A stretch of 32,654 nt of DNA. Source: Spirochaetota bacterium. GTDB lineage: Bacteria; Spirochaetota; UBA4802; UBA5550. A program made the translations under genes and the position numbers. The stretch spans positions 1 to 32,654 of the forward strand of contig JAAYBQ010000031.1 in the NCBI GenBank assembly GCA_012730035.1, read 5' to 3'. Positions 8,291 to 16,701 of the stretch are shown here, piece after piece (positions within the stretch are counted from its first letter, which is position 1; the number at the start of each line of letters is the position of its first letter). The notes under the pieces were generated by a model. The model was not told the origin of the DNA, searched no databases, and saw nothing but the letters and a program-made list of their open reading frames with translations.

Positions 8291-9030
8291 TTGAGCTTGT
8301 TAATGTTCATAAATCCTTCAATGATAAAAAAATACTCGATTCGGTCTCTATAAGAATTGAAAAGGGTGAAACATTTGTAATAATAGGTCAGTCAGGTGTG
8401 GGCAAGACCACCATACTGCGTCACATAGCAGGTTTCTTTGACCCTGACCATGGCGATGTATTCATTGACAGCGAGAGGATGAACGGCGCGGGTACGGGTA
8501 AAAAGGCGAGGCTGCGTGAAAGGATGGGCTTTCTGTTCCAGTCCGGGGCACTTATAAACTGGCTTAATGTCAGGGAGAATGTTGCGCTTCCACTGGTTGA
8601 ACACAAACTGGGGAGCATCAGCGAGATTAACCGGATAGTTGACGAAAAGCTTGAACTGTTGCAGCTGCTGGATTCTGCGGATAAAATGCCCGCTGACATA
8701 AGCGGCGGCATGAAAAAAAGAGCGGGACTGGCGCGTGCCATTGTACGCAACCCGTCGATAATCCTTTACGATGAGCCCACTTCGGGCCTGGACCCGGTAA
8801 TGTCCGCAAGGATAAACGACATGATAACCAGGATGAAGTCTGAACTGGGTGTAACCAGTGTTGTCGTCACTCATGACATGGTAAGCGCGTATAATATTGC
8901 TGACCGCATCGCAATGCTGTACAACGGAAGCATTATAGAATGCGGAACTCCTGAACAGATACGTGGGAGCAGCAGTCCCATTGTACGGCAGTTTATTGAA
9001 GGTTCACTTGGCGGTCCCATAGACGTGTAG
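8287..9030 (+). CDS. mlaF: MlaF-family lipid ABC transporter ATPase
   Basis: A 247-residue ATPase that powers the MlaE permease. Walker A GQSGVGKTT (34-42), Q-loop Q85 in GFLFQSGAL, signature ISGGM (138-142), Walker B IILYDEP (158-164) and the histidine H196 in VVVTHDM are all present. The FQSGALIN segment and the signature ISGGMKKR are typical of the MlaF branch rather than of sugar or amino-acid importers. The 4-base overlap with mlaE indicates coupled translation. After its stop comes a 477-base gap before mlaD, unusual for this operon type. Confidence 0.94.
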   Translation: MIELVNVHKSFNDKKILDSVSIRIEKGETFVIIGQSGVGKTTILRHIAGFFDPDHGDVFIDSERMNGAGTGKKARLRERMGFLFQSGALINWLNVRENVALPLVEHKLGSISEINRIVDEKLELLQLLDSADKMPADISGGMKKRAGLARAIVRNPSIILYDEPTSGLDPVMSARINDMITRMKSELGVTSVVVTHDMVSAYNIADRIAMLYNGSIIECGTPEQIRGSSSPIVRQFIEGSLGGPIDV

Positions 9031-9060
9031 GTTGATCCTGCTGTTTAATATTCCGGATTG

Positions 9061-9209
9061 GTAATTATTCTTAAAAATACTTTTATTGTCAGAGTTAATT
9101 TCTTAACTGTTTTGTAAAATAAAAAGCTCTATTCCCTCCGCCGCCGAAGGCGGCGGAGGGAAATTAAAACTACTCTACTGCACTAATAAATATTTTTAGG
9201 AATAATTAC
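9061..9209. repeat. Imperfect 149-base palindromic element with central hairpin
   Basis: The left end GTAATTATTCTTAAAAATAC (9061-9080) matches the reverse complement of the right end (9188-9209) at 20 of 22 positions. Between the arms sits the perfect GC hairpin at 9132-9162. Inverted ends, small size, AT-rich body and lack of a frame are what a miniature inverted-repeat element or a structured RNA would show. No target-site duplication was obvious. Confidence 0.55.
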
Positions 9210-9300
9210 TGTTAGTGTAATATTGTGATTTAATTCTTGCCACGCCGGAAACGGCAAGAGGGCAAGACCATTTACTCTGCAAAATGTTTAAGGAATTAAC
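9094..9300. repeat. Inverted pair of GTTAATTCCTTAAC-type boxes, copy 1
   Basis: GTTAATTTCTTAAC (9094-9107) faces TTTAAGGAATTAAC (9287-9300). With the adjoining bases, 24 of 33 positions match between the two arms. The right arm read on the minus strand matches the right arm of the 18758-18863 pair at 24 of 28 positions, so the two loci share a repeat. It interleaves with, rather than nests in, the 9061-9209 palindrome. Confidence 0.55.
9132..9162. terminator. GC-rich perfect hairpin after mlaF, possible terminator
   Basis: TTCCCTCCGCCGCC (9132-9145) pairs perfectly with 9149-9162 across a GAA loop, 14 base pairs. It lies about 100 bases after the mlaF stop. There is no T-run on the plus side (ATTAAAAC follows), while the minus side has an AT-rich flank, so a classic intrinsic terminator is not proven. 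It may equally be the core of the surrounding repeat element. Confidence 0.35.
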
Positions 9301-9301
9301 A

Positions 9302-9331
9302 TTGATTAATTATTGAATAAATTGTTATATT
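9302..9331 (+). promoter_or_regulatory. Candidate promoter for mlaD
   Basis: TTGATT (9302-9307) and TATATT (9326-9331) are 18 bases apart, using the same hexamers as the promoter before the PilZ gene. Transcription would start near 9338, about 170 bases before the mlaD start. It begins directly after the right-hand inverted box ending at 9300. Confidence 0.4.
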
Positions 9332-9507
9332 AAAACAGGATTGATTTCAGGCAGAGTCTCTTATAATCGATCCGATAATGCTGCCTGCCCGTCTACGGTG
9401 GTATTAAAATAGTATCGGGTCATAAAAAAGGATATGCAGAAATTACCGGGTATGTATTTATACGGGGCAAAGCCGGGATAATGTGAATAAAACACACAGG
9501 GATAGTG

Positions 9508-10164
9508 ATGACAAGGTTTAATGAATTCATCGTAGGAGTGGTTTTCTTTTTCGCGATGGGAGTACTGGTATATTTTACGGTAATCAAGGGTGAATTCTTT
9601 GATACGCGTACCTACTACACAATGAGTGTAATATTTGACGAGGTGCAGGGCCTGGCCGAGGGTGATCATGCGCAGGTTAACGGTGTTGAGGGGGGAGTGG
9701 TCACTTCCATAAGACTTCTTGAAGACAGCAGGGTCAGGGTTGTACTGAAGATGCATGTCAACTTCAGGATATATGAAAACTATTCGATTGTAATGAAGAA
9801 CACCACAGCCCTGGGCGGAAGGATAATATCAATAAATCCCGGCAGGCCGGAGGTCGATGGAATTTATTTCAGCGAGATCGAAACAAGGACCGATCTGAGT
9901 GGCGCTTCTCTTGGTGATCCCTTCTCGCTGCTTGCAGAGGTTATACAGGAGAACCGTGACGAGCTGGCAAGTACCATTCTTAATATAAGCCAGTTCGCAG
10001 AAAAGATAAACAAAGGTGACGGCACCATTGCCAGGCTTGTTAACGAAGACACGGTGCATGCCGGCGCGGATAAAACACTCAAACAGGTCAGGGATACAAT
10101 CGAGGATTCGCGTGAACAGGCTCCTGTAACAAGTTTTATCAGGGCTGCCCTGACGTTTTTTTAA
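9508..10164 (+). CDS. mlaD: MlaD-family MCE domain protein
   Basis: A 218-residue protein with one N-terminal membrane anchor (about residues 7-26) and a single MCE domain (about 36-112, with the GLAEGDHAQVNGVEGGVV core). MlaD-type MCE proteins form hexameric rings that carry lipid between MlaE and the periplasm. After the domain comes a helical tail including the common INKGDGTIARLVNED stretch. I chose ATG 9508 with AGGG six bases upstream; a GTG at 9505 is also in frame but too close to it. Separated from mlaF by 477 bases, it may have its own promoter. Its last codons form an intrinsic terminator. Confidence 0.92.
   Translation: MTRFNEFIVGVVFFFAMGVLVYFTVIKGEFFDTRTYYTMSVIFDEVQGLAEGDHAQVNGVEGGVVTSIRLLEDSRVRVVLKMHVNFRIYENYSIVMKNTTALGGRIISINPGRPEVDGIYFSEIETRTDLSGASLGDPFSLLAEVIQENRDELASTILNISQFAEKINKGDGTIARLVNEDTVHAGADKTLKQVRDTIEDSREQAPVTSFIRAALTFF
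10139..10162 (+). terminator. Intrinsic terminator built into the 3' end of mlaD
   Basis: TCAGGGCTGCCCTGA (10139-10153) is a 6-base-pair stem with a CTG loop, followed by CG and seven T (10156-10162). The T-run encodes the two final phenylalanines and the first base of the TAA stop, so terminator and coding sequence overlap. Confidence 0.72.
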
Positions 10165-10316
10165 CCTGCGTGTAACCTCTTTTAGCCTATTTTTATTGAC
10201 AAAAGCCCTGTTTATAAATGATTTCATGGAAGTTTGAATGCGTAATCAGGAGCCGGTTTTTTACGGCTCGATTTCCCGCCTGTTAAATTACCGGGTTGTT
10301 TTAATAAGCGGTGTAC

Positions 10317-10345
10317 TTAAAACAGATTTCCATTCTGATTAAAAT
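10317..10345 (+). promoter_or_regulatory. Candidate promoter for carB-pyrR
   Basis: TTAAAA (10317-10322, 4 of 6) and TAAAAT (10340-10345, 5 of 6) are 17 bases apart and about 30 bases before the carB GTG. A small GAGCCG/CGGCTC hairpin (10250-10269) lies upstream. No PyrR-binding leader of the Bacillus type was recognised. Confidence 0.5.
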
Positions 10346-10374
10346 ACTGAAGATATTTCAAGGACAGGTTCAAG

Positions 10375-13300
10375 GTGCCGAAAAGAGAAGATCTGAAAAA
10401 AATAATGATTATTGGTTCAGGCCCCATAGTTATAGGGCAGGCGTGTGAATTCGATTATTCAGGTTCGCAGGCGTGCAAGTCGCTTAAAGAGGAGGGGTAC
10501 GAGGTTGTGCTGGTCAACTCCAATCCGGCCACGATCATGACCGATCCGGAACTTGCTGACAGGACCTACATAGAGCCGCTCTCACCTGACGTACTGAGCG
10601 CAATAATTGAAAAGGAGCGGCCCGATGCGATACTGCCGACCGTTGGAGGACAGACAGCTCTTAACCTGACCATGAAGCTGGGCGAACTTGGTGTGCTTGA
10701 AAAGTATGGTGTTGAACTTATAGGCGCCAATATCGATTCCATCAGAAAGGCAGAGGACAGAGACCTGTTCAAAAAGGCCATGCTGAGCATAGGGCTCGAT
10801 GTTCCCGAATCGGGACTTGCATCGTCAGTAGACGAAGCGCTAGAGATATGCAGCAGGATAAAACTGCCCATAATAATAAGGCCGGCGTTTACACTTGGCG
10901 GAGCGGGCGGGAACATTGTTTATAACAGGGAGGACTTTGTCGACCTTGTCAAGAAGGGACTTGACGAGTCCCCCATAAACCAGGTGCTCCTTGAGGAGTC
11001 GGTCATAGGCTGGAAGGAGTTTGAGCTCGAGGTGATGCGTGACACCAGGGATAATGTTGTTATAATATGTTCTATTGAAAACTTTGATCCCATGGGTGTT
11101 CACACCGGAGATTCAATTACCGTGGCGCCTCAGCAGACGCTGACTGACGCGGAGTACCAGAACCTGCGTGACATCGGGATTAAAATAATCAGGGAGATCG
11201 GTGTGGATACGGGCGGTTCCAATATCCAGTTCGCGATAAATCCCGTTGACGGCAGAGTCATTATAATTGAAATGAACCCGCGCGTAAGCCGCAGTTCGGC
11301 GCTGGCATCAAAGGCGACCGGTTTTCCGATCGCAAAGATCGCGGCCAAGCTGGCAGTGGGCCTTACGCTTGACGAAATTTCGAACGACATTACCCGCGAA
11401 ACACCCGCATCATTTGAACCGACTATTGATTACGTGGTAGTCAAGACGCCCAGGTGGGCATTCGAAAAGTTCGAGGGCGCCGATTCAAGGCTGGGCACGC
11501 AGATGAAGTCTGTGGGTGAGGCCATGTCAATCGGGCGCACATTCAAGGAGTCATTTCAAAAAGCACTGCGTTCACTTGAGATAGACAGGTTCGGATTCGG
11601 TTCGGACGGCAACCTTAAGCTTGAACGCTACCTGGACTCACTTCCTGAAGATGAAAGGAGAGCCGCGTTCGAAAAGGAATTTACCCGTCCGGGGGCCGAG
11701 CGCGTGTTCTACATCCACTCTGCCATGAAACGCGGGGCAAGCGTTGAATGGATAGCCGGATTTACCGGCATAGACCCGTGGTTCCTGAACCAGTTGAAAG
11801 AACTGGTTGACGCAGAGGATGTTTTTGAATCGGAGTACAGAAAATCCGGTCTTGACATAACAGCAGTAAGGCGAATGAAGGCGCTTGGTTTTTCTGACAG
11901 GCAGCTGGGATTCATGATGAACAGAAAAAATCTTGCCGAACTTTATTCAAAGGGCCCACTCTACCAGAAGAAGTATTCCATGACGCTCAGGATGGCAGAA
12001 CGCGAGGTCCGCCAGTTCAGAAAGGAGCACGGCCTGGTACCGGGATTCAGGGTCGTTGATACATGCGGGGGAGAGTTCGAGGCTTACACACCTTATTACT
12101 ATTCCTCTTATGATCCTGGTAACGAATCTGTCCCAACAGACTGCAAAAAGGTGATGATACTTGGTGGAGGCCCCAACAGGATAGGTCAGGGGATAGAGTT
12201 CGATTACTGCTGCTGCCACGCGTCATTCGCGCTGCGCGAGGAGAATGTCGGGTCGATTATGGTCAATTCGAATCCTGAAACTGTTTCTACCGATTATGAT
12301 ACTTCTGACAGGCTTTATTTTGAGCCGCTTACTCTGGAGGATATACTTCATATATATGAGCTTGAAAAACCGGACGGTGTTATTGTCCAGTTCGGAGGTC
12401 AGACACCTCTTCGTCTTGCCAGGGCGCTTGAGGAGAATGGCGTCAGAATAATAGGAACCTCGCCGGATGCAATAGACAGGGCAGAGGACAGGGAACGGTT
12501 CTCGAAGGTGGTCGAAAAGCTGAAACTTAAACAGCCCGAGAACGGCATTGCTTTTAACCAGGAGGACGCAGTTAAAATCGCGACCGCTATAGGTTATCCC
12601 GTGCTTGTGCGCCCATCCTACGTGCTGGGTGGAAGGGCCATGGCCATAATATACAACGAGGCGAGTCTGCAGAACTATATCAATACCGCGGTCGAACTCT
12701 CGCCGGAGCATCCCATACTTGTGGACAGATTCCTTGAAGACGCTGTCGAGGTTGACGTTGATGCTATATGTGACGGGGATGATGTTTACATCGGCGCGAT
12801 AATGGAACACGTTGAGGAGGCCGGCATACACTCCGGCGATTCAGCCTGTATTATTCCGCCCATGACAATTCCGCAACATCTACAGGATCGGATTATTGAA
12901 CAGACAAAGGCTCTTGCGCATGAACTGAAGGTCATAGGCCTGCTGAACATTCAGTATGCAATACAGGGAGGCGAGCTTTTTATACTTGAGGTTAATCCGC
13001 GTGCGTCAAGGACTGTGCCATTTGTTTCAAAAACAACTGGTGTTTCTCTCGCGAAGATCGCACTCAAGGTAATGCTGGGCAGAAAGCTCAGGGATTTCGG
13101 GCTTACTGACATGAAGAGGTTCCCGTTCGTCAGTGTCAAGGAGGCGGTACTTCCTTTCGACAAGTTCCCCGGGGTTGACACTATTCTTTCGCCCGAAATG
13201 AAATCCACCGGCGAGGTTATGGGCATATCATATAATTTTGGTGAATCCTACTTCAAGGCTGCACTTGCAGCGGGGGATAAACTTCCTATGGGGGGTACCG

Positions 13301-13698
13301 TATTCTTCAGCCTTAACGACAACCACAAGGCGCAGATGCTGGAGGATGTGAGGAGTCTGAGCGTGCATGGATTTAATATAATCGCCACAAAGGGAACGTC
13401 CAGGTTCTTTAATGATAACGGCATAAAGTGTGAGCATGTCTTCAAGGTGAACGAAGGGAGGCCTAATGTTGTTGACAGAATCAAGAACGGAGATGTACAG
13501 TTTGTAATAAATACACCCCTGGGCAAGGTAACGCGCGATGATGCTTACCTGATAAGACAGGCCGCAGTACGCTACCACATACCCTCGACGACTACGGTCG
13601 CGGGCGCAAAGGCTGCGATAAACGGCCTTCTTCATATAAAGCATACGGGGGAACTTTCGGTCAAGCCTGTTCAGGAATACTACAAAGAGGTGGAATGA
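10375..13698 (+). CDS. carB: Carbamoyl-phosphate synthase large subunit
   Basis: A 1107-residue enzyme of full length that makes carbamoyl phosphate from ammonia (released from glutamine by CarA), bicarbonate and two ATP, feeding pyrimidines and arginine. The two homologous halves are clear: the first opens with [20 protein letters not shown], the second near residue 597 with [15 protein letters not shown], each with an ATP-grasp domain (for example [13 protein letters not shown] near 171). A methylglyoxal-synthase-like regulatory domain closes the protein from about residue 965. Translation starts at GTG. carA is not in the window. It overlaps pyrR at the stop, so the pair is an operon. Confidence 0.97.
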   Translation: MPKREDLKKIMIIGSGPIVIGQACEFDYSGSQACKSLKEEGYEVVLVNSNPATIMTDPELADRTYIEPLSPDVLSAIIEKERPDAILPTVGGQTALNLTMKLGELGVLEKYGVELIGANIDSIRKAEDRDLFKKAMLSIGLDVPESGLASSVDEALEICSRIKLPIIIRPAFTLGGAGGNIVYNREDFVDLVKKGLDESPINQVLLEESVIGWKEFELEVMRDTRDNVVIICSIENFDPMGVHTGDSITVAPQQTLTDAEYQNLRDIGIKIIREIGVDTGGSNIQFAINPVDGRVIIIEMNPRVSRSSALASKATGFPIAKIAAKLAVGLTLDEISNDITRETPASFEPTIDYVVVKTPRWAFEKFEGADSRLGTQMKSVGEAMSIGRTFKESFQKALRSLEIDRFGFGSDGNLKLERYLDSLPEDERRAAFEKEFTRPGAERVFYIHSAMKRGASVEWIAGFTGIDPWFLNQLKELVDAEDVFESEYRKSGLDITAVRRMKALGFSDRQLGFMMNRKNLAELYSKGPLYQKKYSMTLRMAEREVRQFRKEHGLVPGFRVVDTCGGEFEAYTPYYYSSYDPGNESVPTDCKKVMILGGGPNRIGQGIEFDYCCCHASFALREENVGSIMVNSNPETVSTDYDTSDRLYFEPLTLEDILHIYELEKPDGVIVQFGGQTPLRLARALEENGVRIIGTSPDAIDRAEDRERFSKVVEKLKLKQPENGIAFNQEDAVKIATAIGYPVLVRPSYVLGGRAMAIIYNEASLQNYINTAVELSPEHPILVDRFLEDAVEVDVDAICDGDDVYIGAIMEHVEEAGIHSGDSACIIPPMTIPQHLQDRIIEQTKALAHELKVIGLLNIQYAIQGGELFILEVNPRASRTVPFVSKTTGVSLAKIALKVMLGRKLRDFGLTDMKRFPFVSVKEAVLPFDKFPGVDTILSPEMKSTGEVMGISYNFGESYFKAALAAGDKLPMGGTVFFSLNDNHKAQMLEDVRSLSVHGFNIIATKGTSRFFNDNGIKCEHVFKVNEGRPNVVDRIKNGDVQFVINTPLGKVTRDDAYLIRQAAVRYHIPSTTTVAGAKAAINGLLHIKHTGELSVKPVQEYYKEVE

Positions 13699-14240
13699 TG
13701 GCTATTGAAAAAACAATTCTCAGTTCATCCGATATTGAAAGAATTATCAGTGACACCGCCGGCCAGGTAGTGCGTGATTTTCCCGATATGGAAAGTTTTG
13801 CCATTGTGGGAATACAGACGCGTGGTGTTGAACTTGCCGCGAGAATAAAAGAGAAGATCGAAAAATTAATCGGAAAGCCTGTAAAGAACGGGACGCTTGA
13901 CATTACATTCTACAGGGATGATATTACAACCAGGGGTAAACTCCCGGTGCTTAAAGAGACCCTTATTGAATTCAATATCAATAACAAAACAATACTTCTT
14001 GTAGATGATGTGCTGTTTACGGGAAGGACCACCAAGGCCGCAATTGAAACCCTTATGGCCTTTGGCAGACCTAATATGATAAGATTTTTTGTACTGGTAG
14101 ACAGGGGGGGCAGGGAGCTCCCCATTCAGGCGGACTACTGCGGGCATAAAGTGCTGACCACTGCCGAAGATCTTGTAAAGGTAAGGCTCAGGGATACGGA
14201 TGGCGTTGAGGACTCGGTTGTACTTGTGACTGAAAATTAA
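13698..14240 (+). CDS. pyrR: PyrR regulator / uracil phosphoribosyltransferase
   Basis: A 180-residue protein of the PyrR family, which senses UMP/UTP and controls pyr genes by binding mRNA, and may also act as a uracil phosphoribosyltransferase. The PRPP loop LLVDDVLFTGRTT (around residues 100-112) and the upstream FYRDD and VGIQTRG segments are typical. Two adjacent ATG codons exist (13695 and 13698); the second has GAGG seven bases before it. Position directly after carB agrees with pyrimidine control. I could not see a PyrR-binding attenuator in the carB leader, so how it regulates here is open. Confidence 0.93.
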   Translation: MAIEKTILSSSDIERIISDTAGQVVRDFPDMESFAIVGIQTRGVELAARIKEKIEKLIGKPVKNGTLDITFYRDDITTRGKLPVLKETLIEFNINNKTILLVDDVLFTGRTTKAAIETLMAFGRPNMIRFFVLVDRGGRELPIQADYCGHKVLTTAEDLVKVRLRDTDGVEDSVVLVTEN

Positions 14241-14296
14241 GTATATGCCACGGATCATGCTGTTGTTTTAATTTTTTATAACTCAGGAATAATTAT

Positions 14297-15223
14297 ATGG
14301 AAAATGTAAAAGATCTTATCATCGTGGGCGGAGGACCTGCAGGTCTTACTGCGGCTATTTACGGAATAAGGGCAGGGCTTAGCCTGGTGCTGGCTGAAAA
14401 ATTTTCGCCAGGGGGACAGGTTGTCAACTCTTACGAAATAGAGAACTATCCCGGATTTGCCGAACCCGTTGAGGGATGGGAGCTGATGTCGCGCATGGAG
14501 GAGCAGGCCCGCAGGCTTGGAACTGAGATCATTAACGGCGACATCATCTCTGTTGATAAAAGCGGAGATATCTTCTCGGTTAAGATGGACGGGGCTGTTA
14601 TAGAATCGAGAAGTGTCATTGTCGCAGCAGGCGCTAGTCACAGGAAACTGGGGGTACCCGGTGAAAAGGAATTCATGGGACGTGGAGTGTCATACTGCGC
14701 AACATGTGACGGTGCATTCTATAAAGACCGGATCACGGTGGTTATTGGCGGAGGTGACGTGGCGCTCGAAGAGGCTCATTTTCTAACGCGGTTCTCGTCA
14801 AGGGTTTACCTTGTTCACAGGCGCGAAAACTTCAGGGGCGCGGATATACTGCAAAAGAGGGTTCTTTTGAGCGACAAAATAGTTCCGGTATATAACAGCG
14901 TGGTAGAATCGGTCAACGGAAACGAAGCGGTCCGTTCCGTTTCGGTTAAAAACCTTGTGACCGGCAAAAAAGAGATTATAAACACTGACGGTGTTTTCGT
15001 CTTTATAGGATATGATCCCAATACCGCATTCCTTGATGCTGAACTGCTTAACGGCAGCAAAGAGGTCGAGGTGGATATTAACATGCGCACAAAGGTTGAA
15101 GGCTTATTTGCAGCGGGGGATATTCGCAGCGGTTCCAAACGGCAGATAGTTATGGCCTGCGCTGACGGAGCAACCGCTGCGATGTCTGCGTATGATTATC
15201 TCACCGAGCTTTCCTGCAGGTAG
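14297..15223 (+). CDS. trxB: Thioredoxin reductase
   Basis: A 308-residue flavoprotein that passes electrons from NADPH to thioredoxin. The FAD-binding GGGPAGLTAA (11-20), redox-active CATC (134-137), NADPH-binding GGGDVALEEA (151-160) with HRRENFR (174-180), and the C-terminal GDI...QIVMACADG FAD segment are all in place, and the length is standard. The second glycine motif has V where S is common (GGGDSA), a small change. CAGGA lies about nine bases before the ATG. It follows pyrR after 56 bases and may be cotranscribed or have its own promoter. Confidence 0.95.
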   Translation: MENVKDLIIVGGGPAGLTAAIYGIRAGLSLVLAEKFSPGGQVVNSYEIENYPGFAEPVEGWELMSRMEEQARRLGTEIINGDIISVDKSGDIFSVKMDGAVIESRSVIVAAGASHRKLGVPGEKEFMGRGVSYCATCDGAFYKDRITVVIGGGDVALEEAHFLTRFSSRVYLVHRRENFRGADILQKRVLLSDKIVPVYNSVVESVNGNEAVRSVSVKNLVTGKKEIINTDGVFVFIGYDPNTAFLDAELLNGSKEVEVDINMRTKVEGLFAAGDIRSGSKRQIVMACADGATAAMSAYDYLTELSCR

Positions 15224-15435
15224 TAAAGGTATTGTTCCCGTGTGATTTGCGGTAAAATCTTTTTTTATTTTAAAAGCTATGATTGAATTTTGCTGGAAAA
15301 CCCGGGTGGGATTTTTTACAATGGCTATGCGTTGATCATTCTGCATGCTGCAGACTGTCCGTACTCTCCTCTATGCCCGCGCGGCAGTAAAGAGGCTGAT
15401 AAAATAAATAGAATTGTATTAACGGGGATGCTGAC

Positions 15436-15879
15436 ATGAAATACCTGAAGTTCGCTGCTGCTGTGTTTCTGCTGATGCTGATTGCTGCGGGATGCAGCAA
15501 AAAGTATCCTGATTACGAGCAGTATATTAATGATATAATCAATGCGCAGGATGAGTTCCTTTCACGGATAGGTTCCGCATCAAGTGCGGAAGATATTGCA
15601 GCATCAGCAGAATGGTTCAGCGTGAGACTTTTAGAGCTTGATAAAACCGGCAGATCGCTTAAAGAAAAATATCCCGAAAGCGCTGGATGGGAATCGGCGC
15701 CTCCCGAGTCTCTTAAGGATGACTGGATCAGGTTTCATGCAAAGTGGTCCGAGTTCGAGGAGCGCTGGAACCTTGAGATATCCGGTGACCACTCGTACCA
15801 GCGCATGCTTTATGATCCTGAAGTACGGGAAGCCTTTATGAAACTTGCCAGAACCATGGACTCTGTGAGTTTTCTTTAA
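15436..15879 (+). CDS. Small lipoprotein of unknown function
   Basis: A 147-residue protein with a clear lipoprotein signal: hydrophobic residues 6-18 and lipobox AAGC with the lipidated cysteine at residue 20. The mature part is rich in E, K and W and looks mostly helical. No domain is recognised. GGGGA lies nine bases upstream of the ATG. It is separated from trxB by 212 bases, in which nothing convincing was seen, and converges with the next minus-strand gene 15 bases after its stop. Function unknown. Confidence 0.75.
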   Translation: MKYLKFAAAVFLLMLIAAGCSKKYPDYEQYINDIINAQDEFLSRIGSASSAEDIAASAEWFSVRLLELDKTGRSLKEKYPESAGWESAPPESLKDDWIRFHAKWSEFEERWNLEISGDHSYQRMLYDPEVREAFMKLARTMDSVSFL

Positions 15880-15894
15880 CCTTGCAAGTTCCCT

Positions 15895-16701
15895 TTATCC
15901 CTGCCTGAACTTTGAGTAGAATTTTTCCAGGCCTGAACTGATAATACTGCCCAGCCTTAAAAGTCTGGCCCTGTCTATGGTAAGCTCCCCGAGGTTGAAA
16001 TCGCGGTCGTTAAGAAAAAGCGCCCGCGAAACTGAAAGCCGTATTACCGGAATCGACTTGCCGTAAAGCTTCATTATGCATCCTCCGGTTTCAGCAGCTT
16101 CAGCCCTGAATTTTTCCGCAACGGTGTCCCCCTCTTTCATCATCAGTCTTCCGGTTATGGCTGCCAGGTCCCTGGCTGCATCTGCGCCGGATATTCCGCC
16201 GGCATCTGAACCTTGATGCGTTGCGTATGAAGTAATCACCAGAGGGCGGGGCATCCCGGCGTCGGTTGAATTGGGTGGTCCCACGGCTGCATGGGTGTGG
16301 CATTCAATGAGCATTTTAATTTTTCTGCGGTTAACGGCTTCGCGCACCGATTCATGGAACGGAAAGTAGTACCTGTCCAGTATATTAGAAATGGCAATCT
16401 CATCAGGGTAGCAGTTCTTTCTGAAAACCTCCCTGTTCATTGAGGTTCTCATTTTTATTACACCGTCCGTTGTCACGGGGTGCAGCTGCGAGAATTCCCT
16501 GTCCGGGTCGACAAAGAGTTTTGACACGGAGGTGCTTACGGGCCGCTCCATTGCTGTTTCAGTATTGAAAATAATTTCAGCACCAGCGTCCGATTCAAAA
16601 AATATATCTGCCGCGCTAACGTTTTCATAACCCGAAAGTTCATCGGGGATTTCGCGTCCACCGTGAGGTATTATAAGCAGCAATGGCAATCGACGGCTCA
16701 T
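15895..16701 (-). CDS. N-formylglutamate amidohydrolase family protein
   Basis: A 268-residue protein resembling zinc-dependent N-formylglutamate amidohydrolases. It has the early SxPHGG-like motif (IIPHGGREIP, 11-19, H13), a VDPDRE stretch (64-69) where the family has a conserved acidic/arginine segment, and ECHTH (133-137) with the likely metal-binding histidines. In known cases the enzyme hydrolyses N-formyl-glutamate in histidine breakdown, but many family members act on other substrates, and no hut gene is here. Its start overlaps the end of the GGDEF-EAL gene by 4 bases, so the two are cotranscribed. Confidence 0.78.
   Translation of the reverse strand: MSRRLPLLLIIPHGGREIPDELSGYENVSAADIFFESDAGAEIIFNTETAMERPVSTSVSKLFVDPDREFSQLHPVTTDGVIKMRTSMNREVFRKNCYPDEIAISNILDRYYFPFHESVREAVNRRKIKMLIECHTHAAVGPPNSTDAGMPRPLVITSYATHQGSDAGGISGADAARDLAAITGRLMMKEGDTVAEKFRAEAAETGGCIMKLYGKSIPVIRLSVSRALFLNDRDFNLGELTIDRARLLRLGSIISSGLEKFYSKFRQG

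Larger units (their letters stand above)
9031..9507 (+). other. 477-base gene-free gap inside the mla cluster
   Basis: No credible reading frame. It holds an imperfect palindrome with a GC hairpin (9061-9209), a pair of inverted TTAAGGAATTAA-type boxes (9094-9107 and 9287-9300), a small GCCG-GAAA-CGGC hairpin inside a CTTGCC/GGCAAG pair (9236-9258) and a candidate promoter for mlaD. Confidence 0.7.

Noticed and set aside
10165-10374. PyrR-controlled attenuator in the carB leader
   Set aside because: Only a small 6-base-pair hairpin without a trailing T-run is present, and no PyrR-binding consensus was seen.
12223-12831. 202-codon minus-strand frame inside carB
   Set aside because: It lies wholly within the conserved second half of carB and has no independent support.
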